Assembly: GCF_000325705.1 (NCBI RefSeq)
Contig: NC_019904.1
Span: forward strand, 4,819,501-4,883,500
Direction of reading: 5' to 3'
From: Echinicola vietnamensis DSM 17526
Lineage (GTDB): Bacteria; Bacteroidota; Bacteroidia; Cytophagales; Cyclobacteriaceae
Length of the DNA: 64,000 nucleotides
Shown: one piece after another, positions 27,687 to 34,578 of the stretch
Layout of the letters: each line of letters opens with the position of its first letter
Numbering within the stretch: the stretch's first letter is position 1
Position numbers and translations under genes: made by a program
Notes under the pieces: generated by a model
Seen by the model: only the letters and a program-made list of their open reading frames with translations
Databases searched by the model: none
What the model was told of the DNA's origin: nothing

Positions 27687-29094
27687 TTAAATGTTTAACG
27701 TAGTTTTCCTTGAGGCTGTATAGGCCTATTGTACCGAACCATTTCAGGTTCATTGCCTCATGGGCGGCAGGGGTCACTGATAACCTGTACCATCCCTTCG
27801 AACTTCCCGCAGTCGCCCAACTCCTGTTCCATGGTACGCCAAGGCGGTGTAGGAGCTTTGCCATCGTAAATGCCCGCTTACATTGCTTAAGACGAAAACA
27901 CCTTATCCTGCGGTTAAGCCAACCTTCTATTGCCTTTAATCTTCCGATCATTTGGGCATTTTTGAAGTAGTTGAGCCACCCCCTCAGGATGGGATTGAGC
28001 TCCTTCACCAACTGTTCAAGGCTTATCCCCCGATTTCGTTGGGTAAGTTGCTTGAGCTTTGCTTTCAGCCGTTGCTCGCTGGTCTTGCTAAGCCCCAACC
28101 TGCCTTCGATCAGGATGCTGTGGCCAAGAAAATTCAGCTCGTATGGCCTGCTTATCTTGCTCTTTGACTTGTTCACTTTCAGCAGCATACGCTGCTCTAT
28201 GAACGCTGTGAGACTCGATAACACTCGCTTTGCAGAGGGTTCACTTTTGACCATAACGATCAGGTCGTCTGCGTAGCGTACAAAGCGGTGGCCACGTACT
28301 TCCAGTTCTTTGTCCAGTTCATCCAGTATGATATTGGAAAGAAGTGGGGATAGTGGACTGCCCTGGGGCATGCCTTTTACCCCTTGGCTCACCAGTCCGT
28401 CTTTGAGCATACCTGCCCGAAGGAACTTGCCAATGAGCTTCAGCAGGGTTTTGTCTCCAATCCGTGTCCCCAACAACCACATAAGCCTGTCGTGGTTCAC
28501 TGTATCGAAGAACTTCTCCAAGTCTATATCTACTATCCAGTCCCGGCCTTCTGACACTTCTTGACCGGCCTGTCTGAGGGCATCATGTGCCCCTCGGTCT
28601 GGCCTAAAGCCGTAGCTCCTGTCCGAGAACGTGGGATCGTAGTGTAAACTTAGTACCTGACTGATGGCTTGCTGTACCAGCCTGTCTTTTACCGTGGGAA
28701 TCCCAAGGATTCGTACTCCCCCATTGGGTTTGGGTATCTGTACCTCACGTACGGATTCTACCCGATACTTACCCGTGATGATTTGCGATTGGAATTCATG
28801 GTAATGACTTGAAAACCACTGCCGTAACTCCTCCACACTCATCCCGTCAATTCCTGCACTGCCCTTGTTGGACACTACTTGCCGCAGGGCGGCAACAAGG
28901 TTTGAGGGGGACACTATCTTCCCCATCAATTCCTTGGTCAAGGCTCGTTCTTCCGTGCACCTTGACAACCACTCTCGCCTAACCTTGCCGCCTTGATTGC
29001 AGAATACGTCTGCTCCCTTGACTGCACGGACGCTCGACCATTCGTCCAGTCCTGCTAGACTCATCTGACCCATTATACGTTTTCCTGCTTTCAT
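27646..29094 (-). CDS. ltrA: group II intron reverse transcriptase/maturase
   Basis: 482 residues with all parts of an intron-encoded RT: the N-terminal RT0 block (VAALRQVVSNKGSAGIDGMS), RT fingers/palm with IPKPNGGVRILGIPTVKDR, FSDRSYGFRPDRGAHDAL, IDLEKFFDTVNHD, QGSPLSPLLSNIILDELD and the catalytic YADD at 274-277, then the maturase X/thumb domain with LNPILRGWLNYFKNA. It ends without the Cys/His endonuclease domain. It should bind the intron RNA, promote splicing and reverse transcribe it during retrohoming. The reading frame is uninterrupted, so the element is probably still active. Confidence 0.95.
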   Translation of the reverse strand: MKAGKRIMGQMSLAGLDEWSSVRAVKGADVFCNQGGKVRREWLSRCTEERALTKELMGKIVSPSNLVAALRQVVSNKGSAGIDGMSVEELRQWFSSHYHEFQSQIITGKYRVESVREVQIPKPNGGVRILGIPTVKDRLVQQAISQVLSLHYDPTFSDRSYGFRPDRGAHDALRQAGQEVSEGRDWIVDIDLEKFFDTVNHDRLMWLLGTRIGDKTLLKLIGKFLRAGMLKDGLVSQGVKGMPQGSPLSPLLSNIILDELDKELEVRGHRFVRYADDLIVMVKSEPSAKRVLSSLTAFIEQRMLLKVNKSKSKISRPYELNFLGHSILIEGRLGLSKTSEQRLKAKLKQLTQRNRGISLEQLVKELNPILRGWLNYFKNAQMIGRLKAIEGWLNRRIRCFRLKQCKRAFTMAKLLHRLGVPWNRSWATAGSSKGWYRLSVTPAAHEAMNLKWFGTIGLYSLKENYVKHLKKPPSTTHVRWVV

Positions 29095-29490
29095 TGTGGT
29101 TGTTGCAATTTGTCCGGTAACTGCTCCTTGTTTAAAGATTTGGCCCTTCGCTCCACTCCCATTACAGGAGCTTCCTCACTACTATGGCCGCTGCTGACTT
29201 CTGATAGCCTCTCGGATATACAGACCTCCCGTGTTAAGCTAAACATCACCTACTTTATACTACTGGATTTACCTCCTTGAATTACGTTTGGACTTCGGAC
29301 TTCGGTGTATATTGCCACCTCATCCTCCAAGTAGGCCTTATATCCAGTTCTTATTCATTAGGACAAAGCTTTGTTTTAGGCTTCTTTCAGATTTTGGGTC
29401 ACCCCAAACACCCTTGCCCTCAACTAATGGTTCGTGCCAACCCGCCCATAAGGGACTTAAACCCTCCTGATGTTTAGCATGCACGGCAAA

Positions 29491-29522
29491 CAAAAAACGG
29501 CTGCTCATTATGAACAGCCGTC
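29491..29522 (-). terminator. terminator of the mlaEFD operon
   Basis: On the minus strand ACGGCTG...CAGCCGT with an inner TCA/TGA extension is followed by TTTTTTG. It begins 25 bp after the mlaD stop; the group II intron starts about 7 nt beyond the T-run. Confidence 0.8.
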
Positions 29523-29546
29523 AAGCGTGTTTCGTACTATTGCTGA

Positions 29547-30545
29547 TTAATCATTGGCTTTTTCAGCTTCCTCTGCGGCTTTGGCTTCCGCTTTTGCCTT
29601 ACGTTTATGTGCTTTCCGCATGATCCAAGCATACTTTAGCGCCTCCAGGTTTTCATTTAGAAGTGCTGTGCTGGTCTCTGCATTTTTGAGCGTGGCCTTG
29701 ATGTATTCCGCAAATTCCTCATCGTTTAAGAGCATGCCTACCGCATTGTCATCGGAATTCAGTTTTTCACTGGCGTCCTTAAAGTTGGTCGCTGCCGCAG
29801 TGGCCGTCATACTGGTATTTTCCAGTTCACTGGCCGTCCTTTTCAAGCTGGAATAAATGGTCGTATCATGGGACAGCTCATAAAGCATGGTACCTTCCTT
29901 TTCCAAGCTGGACGTAAAATTGCCCAAGTCTTGGGTAATACGACTGCTGTTGGCCGCGGTCCGTTCCAGGCTCGCCAATGTATTCTTAAAATTATCCGCC
30001 AACAGGCTATCGGTCAAGACGGCTCCTACGATTCCCTCTCCATTGGCTATTTTACCCGTCAGCACTTTCAGGTCGTTGGTGATGGACACAAGGTTTTGGT
30101 TGTTTTCCTGCAAGGTTTCCATCATATTATCGGTATCCAGGGGCATAATCGCTTGCAACCGGTCACCATCTTCAATGGCTGGCGCTTGGGTGGTTCCACC
30201 ATAAATGACAATAATTTTGTTGCCGATCAGGCCATCGGAACTGATCGTGGCCTTGGAATCCTTCCGGATATATTCCTTACTGTCCGCGTCCACGTTCATG
30301 GCAATTTCTACCTGCGAATCACCATAAAATTTAATGGAAGTCACCGTACCGATCTTCACTCCCGAAAACCATACGTTATTTCCCGGCTGAAGTCCTTGGA
30401 CATCATCGAAGACCGCTTTCAGGCCAACGCTTTTCACAAAAACCTTTTGCTGAGCTCCTAAAGTCAAAATACCGACAACCGCAATGATAATTCCTACCAA
30501 AACGAATATCCCGACGATTACTGATTTTTTATTATCATTTCTCAT
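29547..30545 (-). CDS. mlaD: MlaD-family MCE protein
   Basis: 332 residues. One N-terminal membrane anchor (SVIVGIFVLVGIIIAVVGIL, about 8-27) is followed by a single MCE domain (about 38-120: VKSVGLKAVFDDVQGLQPG, VWFSGVKIGTV, LIGNKIIVI). The remaining 200 residues are predicted helical/coiled and Thr/Asn/Ala rich, ending in a Lys/Glu/Ala tail. It is the periplasmic lipid-binding ring subunit of the Mla-type transporter moving phospholipids between membranes. Its start codon overlaps the stop of mlaF by one base (30545), indicating translational coupling. MlaB and MlaC are absent, normal in this phylum. Confidence 0.88.
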   Translation of the reverse strand: MRNDNKKSVIVGIFVLVGIIIAVVGILTLGAQQKVFVKSVGLKAVFDDVQGLQPGNNVWFSGVKIGTVTSIKFYGDSQVEIAMNVDADSKEYIRKDSKATISSDGLIGNKIIVIYGGTTQAPAIEDGDRLQAIMPLDTDNMMETLQENNQNLVSITNDLKVLTGKIANGEGIVGAVLTDSLLADNFKNTLASLERTAANSSRITQDLGNFTSSLEKEGTMLYELSHDTTIYSSLKRTASELENTSMTATAAATNFKDASEKLNSDDNAVGMLLNDEEFAEYIKATLKNAETSTALLNENLEALKYAWIMRKAHKRKAKAEAKAAEEAEKAND

Positions 30546-31294
30546 TATGTAATGAAATTATAGTCATAAAATGATTTCACTCGCTGATCTTCAGGTGTCT
30601 TGAACACCTCTTCAAATTTGCCTTCGGCACCAAACTGGCCATCCAATAGCACCGCTACCCTGTCTCCGGTATCCCTGGCACAGGTCAAATCGTGTGTGAT
30701 AATGATAGAAGAGGTATTGTAATTTTCCCTGACCTCATTGATCAGGTTATTGATATCGCTACAGGTAATGGGATCGAGGCCTGCTGTAGGCTCATCATAC
30801 AGCATGATTTCAGGTTTGAGGATAAGGGTTCGCGCGATACCTATCCGCTTTCTTTGTCCTCCAGAAAGTTCTGAAGGCATTTGGTTGATGGTTTGGGACA
30901 GGCCTACAGCTTCCAATACCTCTTCGACCATCTTATCCTTTTCGGTCCTGCTCAGCCCCTTAACGTTCCTCACCAAGGGGAATTCCAAGTTTTCACGGAC
31001 GGTCATACTATCGTAAAGCGCACTGGCTTGAAATGAAAATCCAATTTTCAATCGCAGCTCATTGAGGTCTTTCGCACCGAGATTAGATACTTCTTTTCCC
31101 AAAACGTTCATGGTCCCTTCGTCCTGTGTAAGCAGCCCCACCATGATTTTGATCAAAACGGACTTTCCTGTACCGGATTTTCCCAAAACCACTACGTTTT
31201 CCCCTTTATACAGGTCCAGGTCCACTCCCATCAAGACATCCAATTCTCCAAAAGACTTTTTCAATCCCCTGACTTCTACTACTTTTTCTCTCAT
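30545..31294 (-). CDS. mlaF: MlaF-type lipid-transport ABC ATPase
   Basis: 249 residues, a single ABC ATPase domain: Walker A VLGKSGTGKSVLIK (about 37-50), Q-loop region FSFQASALYDSMTVREN, signature LSGGQRKRIGIAR (about 143-155), Walker B IMLYDEPTAGLDP (about 163-175) and switch His IITHDLTCA. The FQ-x-GALF/D-S-M pattern is typical of the MlaF/Mkl subgroup. It powers the MlaE permease. It lies 3 bp after mlaE and overlaps mlaD by one base. Confidence 0.92.
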   Translation of the reverse strand: MREKVVEVRGLKKSFGELDVLMGVDLDLYKGENVVVLGKSGTGKSVLIKIMVGLLTQDEGTMNVLGKEVSNLGAKDLNELRLKIGFSFQASALYDSMTVRENLEFPLVRNVKGLSRTEKDKMVEEVLEAVGLSQTINQMPSELSGGQRKRIGIARTLILKPEIMLYDEPTAGLDPITCSDINNLINEVRENYNTSSIIITHDLTCARDTGDRVAVLLDGQFGAEGKFEEVFKTPEDQRVKSFYDYNFIT

Positions 31295-31297
31295 AGC

Positions 31298-32095
31298 TTA
31301 GGACATTCGGATAAAGTTAACAATCTGCAGTGCCAGCAACTCTTCTATAAAAATCAAAAACATCGCCAACACCACGGAAGCATTTGCTGCTTTGCCCACT
31401 CCTTCCGTTCCTTTGGAGGAATGGTACCCTTTATAGCATCCCACTATTCCGATGGTAAAACCAAATACCAGCGACTTGAGAATGGAAGAAAAGATATCCA
31501 GAAAAGAGATCGCTTCAAACACTTGTACAAAATAGGTGGAAAAGCTGACACTTTCATTGCTGTTTACCGAAAGGAAAGCCCCCATCAACGCGACAAAGTC
31601 CGTGTACATCACCAATACCGGGATCATGAAAGTGGTCGCCAGCACACGGGTCACCACCAAAAACTTGAACGGGTTGGTAGCGGACACTTCCATCGCATCA
31701 ATCTGCTCAGTCACTTTCATCGAGCCAATCTCCGCCCCGATACTGGATCCTACTTTACCCGCCGCTATCAGCGCGGTCACCAGCGGTCCCATCGCCCGCA
31801 CAATGGCGATGGAAATCAGTGATGGCAGCCAAGAGGTCGCCCCAAATTCTGATAAGGACGGCCTGGACTGATTGGTGAATACAATTCCGACAATAAAACC
31901 GGTCAAGGAAATCAGTGCCAGGGAATTATAACCAATCTTGTAGCATTGGCGAATAACCTCCTTAAACTCATAGGGAGGCATCCAGACTTCCTTAAAGAAG
32001 CGCTTGATAAATGCAAAAGCATCCGCCAACCCAAGCATCATCGAATCGATCTTCGGACTGATCAAATGCTCTCTATTATTGGATCTATTAGCCAT
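31298..32095 (-). CDS. mlaE: MlaE-type lipid-transport permease
   Basis: 265 residues with about five to six membrane helices and the MlaE family pattern: GFIVGIVFTNQ, MGPLVTALIAAGKVGSSIGAEIG (motif RAMGPLVTALI), MKVTEQIDAMEVSATNPF (kept as EQIDAMEV) and FGFTIGIVGCYKG. It is the inner-membrane channel subunit of the same transporter as the next two genes, and first gene of the mlaEFD operon. Its promoter should lie in the 69-bp gap to 32165; no perfect TAnnTTTG was found there. Confidence 0.9.
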   Translation of the reverse strand: MANRSNNREHLISPKIDSMMLGLADAFAFIKRFFKEVWMPPYEFKEVIRQCYKIGYNSLALISLTGFIVGIVFTNQSRPSLSEFGATSWLPSLISIAIVRAMGPLVTALIAAGKVGSSIGAEIGSMKVTEQIDAMEVSATNPFKFLVVTRVLATTFMIPVLVMYTDFVALMGAFLSVNSNESVSFSTYFVQVFEAISFLDIFSSILKSLVFGFTIGIVGCYKGYHSSKGTEGVGKAANASVVLAMFLIFIEELLALQIVNFIRMS

Positions 32096-32164
32096 AAATT
32101 AAACTTGAATGTGCGAAACTAATAATTTTAGCTCGATTAGACTTATTTAAAATTGATAAATGCA

Positions 32165-33340
32165 TCACAAAATATCTTCTAAAGATTCTTTCTTCAAGGG
32201 TTTCACCAAAAAACCGCTGACCATGTCATACTGCCTACTTCTGTCTTCGTCCCTTGGATCGATCGAAGAAGAGAGCATGCGAACCTCCACTTCTATCTTG
32301 CGTTCGATCAATTGATCCAAAAAATCCCATCCCTTCATCTCGGGCATGTTTATGTCTAGCAAAAGTAAGTCCACTTTATGTTCTTCCAACCACAATAAGG
32401 CCTCAATTGGATTTGCAAAAAAATACAAATCCAACTGGGGATTGTTTTTCAGCAACAACCTCTTATTGATCAGGTGTTGTACTTTGTCATCATCCACAAT
32501 CAGTATGGACTTTGATCGAAGATCAGTCATAGGTGTATCAAATTGGTTTTGTACCATTTCATCTGCAAGTATTTCATTCATTCTCCGCACTTCTTCATCC
32601 AGTTCCTCGGTAGACTGGCGGAGCATCTCAAGGATCTCCTTGTTACCTTGATCCTCCTTGATGAAGTTTACCATTCCGAGCACATTGGAAAGTGGCCTTC
32701 TGAGATTATGCGAATTCATAAAGGCAAACTTTCGAAGACGGTCATTTTGCTCTTTCAGTGAGGCATTCAAAATTTCCTTTTCCAACATGTTCTGATGGAT
32801 GGAAGTATTATCCACGGCCGCCACCATGAACTTCGCTTTCCTGTCTCTATGAAACGGAACTAAGAACAAATCGACCATTCTCGTTTCACCATTTCTATCC
32901 CTTAATTCGCACTTTTTGATGGATTGATTTTGGGCTGAATATACCGCCTTTATTTGAGTAGTGGAAATACCAAAAAACGATTCAAAATCAATGGCGTTCT
33001 TTCGTCGGATCTTTCCTCCAAAAATGGCTCCTGCCATGTTGTTGGAATTTATGATTTTCCCCGTCTCCCTATCGACAACCCACATGCTTATGGGTATGTT
33101 ATCGAAGACCGCTTCGTATCCCTCCCAAACTCTCCGGTCCAACTTCATGGAGCGCTCTACCGAAAGGTAAATCAACAAGCCTGATGCCAACACAAACAAA
33201 ACAGCCTTGACCACTTCAAAAATGACCATATTGGATAACCCTAGATCTTCTTGTTTCTGGTCAAGAAACAATGAAGAAAAAGTCACCCAACTTCCTCCTA
33301 CAAGAATATATATGATGGCTATTCTGAGACTAGACTTCAT
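32165..33340 (-). CDS. PAS-HisKA-REC membrane protein lacking the ATPase domain
   Basis: 391 residues from ATG 33340 (MKSSLRIAIIYILVGGSW); an upstream GTG at 33433 would add 31 residues. Two membrane helices (about 5-25 and 42-62) are followed by a PAS domain (about 75-190; VFDNIPISMWVVDRETG), a HisKA-like helix pair with phosphoacceptor-type His211 in NSHNLRRPLSNVLG, and a REC domain (about 280-391) with DD near residue 287-288, acceptor Asp329 in LLLLDINMPEMKG and the Lys in LVKPLKK. The HATPase_c domain that normally follows HisKA is absent. The protein may receive phosphate from another kinase, with HisKA serving as a dimer or phosphotransfer module. No partner is adjacent. Confidence 0.78.
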   Translation of the reverse strand: MKSSLRIAIIYILVGGSWVTFSSLFLDQKQEDLGLSNMVIFEVVKAVLFVLASGLLIYLSVERSMKLDRRVWEGYEAVFDNIPISMWVVDRETGKIINSNNMAGAIFGGKIRRKNAIDFESFFGISTTQIKAVYSAQNQSIKKCELRDRNGETRMVDLFLVPFHRDRKAKFMVAAVDNTSIHQNMLEKEILNASLKEQNDRLRKFAFMNSHNLRRPLSNVLGMVNFIKEDQGNKEILEMLRQSTEELDEEVRRMNEILADEMVQNQFDTPMTDLRSKSILIVDDDKVQHLINKRLLLKNNPQLDLYFFANPIEALLWLEEHKVDLLLLDINMPEMKGWDFLDQLIERKIEVEVRMLSSSIDPRDEDRSRQYDMVSGFLVKPLKKESLEDIL

Positions 33341-34060
33341 TCGAACTTTTGCTTGTAAACTAAGATATAAAAAATATTCCCGCAAAACCCTATACCGCTT
33401 CAACAACAAGGGTAAATTTTGTATTAGTTTCACCTAAATTTATTAGATACAGCTAAATTAGTGTAGGCTAAAAATATTTTATATAGCTATATTTCAACAT
33501 TTTAAATACTTTATATTTAATCTTTACATTAATATAACCTCCCTAAAGAACAAACAATTTAATTTGGATAAATTATTCCTCATGGATGGGCTCCTCAGCA
33601 TGTAAAAGAGCATGATTCGTTCTCTTACGCCCGCACTTTCTAACTAAAAGCTCCCTGAAATCCCACCTAACGTTCGCCAAGACAGCCCTTGTTAAGGTGG
33701 GAAAATGAAAGTAAAATAGGCCGGTATTTCCTTCTTCCACCCTACCCTTGGTTATGGAAACCACCATGGATTTGACTTTTATTTTCCCTGCTAATAGCAC
33801 CAGATCTCGCCACGACATAGGGGATAAAAATCAGTCAAAAAATTTCCAACATGGGAAGTTTATCCGTATCTTCAGTAAAGGATAAAAAAATGAAAATGGT
33901 CCTTTTCACAAGATTTATTTCCTGTAATAAAACGGACCATTCCATCAGTGAAAGGCCGCTAAAAAAAGCCAAGAATCCAAGGCAGTTTACTGGCCTAAAT
34001 TCCCTTAAAAAGTTCCCGTCTTTTTAGGTGAAAAAGTGGCCCAAAAAACGATCAAAAAAA
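33341..34060. other. gene-free stretch of about 720 bp, AT-rich
   Basis: 33420-33570 is very AT-rich. A CCCACCT/AGGTGGG 7-bp inverted repeat lies around 33662-33702. An 81-codon minus-strand frame (33573-33818) has no recognisable features and I do not call it. No RNA gene seen. Confidence 0.5.
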
Positions 34061-34513
34061 ATGAAAAAACACCTCTCTATCTTCGCCCTCCTTATGGTCT
34101 TGTTTTCGCCAGTTTTTGGACAGGAAAAGTTCGATGAAGCATTGGCAAAAAAATACGAAGCCGACGATTACGGAATGCGAAAATACGTCATGGCTTTTCT
34201 TAAAAGAGGACCAAAAGTGGAGCAGTATTCCGATGAGGAAAGGGCCAAAATCCAAGAGGGACACATGGCACATATTGGGAAAATGGCAGAAGATAAAACC
34301 CTCGTATTGGCAGGGCCTTTTTTCGGAAAAGGGGATCTTCGCGGCATTTTTATTTTTGATCTGGAAACCATAGAAGAAGCAGAAAAACTCACTGCAGAAG
34401 ACCCCGCCATCAAGGCCGGTGTCCTCCAAATGGAATTGCTGGAGTGGTATGGATCCGCAGCCGTCATGGCGATCCCCGAGATCCATGAAAAAATCCAAAA
34501 AATAGATTATTAG
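34061..34513 (+). CDS. secreted YciI-like protein
   Basis: 150 residues from ATG 34061 (MKKHLSIFALLMVLF); the in-frame GTG at 34028 adds only a basic stretch. A signal peptide ends SPVFGQ. The remainder fits the YciI/YCII dimeric alpha/beta-barrel fold: MAFLKRGPK, the His in GHMAHIGKMAEDKTLVLAGPF (kept as EGHMAHIGKM), GDLRGIFIFDLETIEEAEKL and the C-terminal LLEWYGSAAV. YciI proteins are normally cytoplasmic; an exported version is less usual but occurs in Bacteroidota. Enzymatic role unknown. Stands alone. Confidence 0.8.
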   Translation: MKKHLSIFALLMVLFSPVFGQEKFDEALAKKYEADDYGMRKYVMAFLKRGPKVEQYSDEERAKIQEGHMAHIGKMAEDKTLVLAGPFFGKGDLRGIFIFDLETIEEAEKLTAEDPAIKAGVLQMELLEWYGSAAVMAIPEIHEKIQKIDY

Positions 34514-34578
34514 TACATCCCCTATGGCTGCCCTCTTCCATAATCAATTGTCTGACATGCTAAGGGAACGCGCTGAAT

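Larger units (their letters stand above)
27598..29484 (-). mobile_element. group II intron (complete, with reverse transcriptase)
   Basis: Read on the minus strand, the element starts near GTGCATGC (5-prime end near 29484), runs through about 390 bp of structured non-coding sequence, then the maturase ORF, then domains V and VI, ending near CTCGAT (about 27598). The start GTGC fits the GUGYG-type intron boundary. The element lies directly after the intrinsic terminator of the mlaEFD operon, a location typical of group IIC-type introns, which target terminator hairpins. The ORF lacks an HNH endonuclease, also consistent. Exact ends are approximate (a few nt) because they rest on consensus only. 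Confidence 0.75.

Noticed and set aside
33573..33818. 81-codon minus-strand frame
   Set aside because: No motif, no signal, no RBS or promoter; sits in an AT-rich gap. Likely chance frame.
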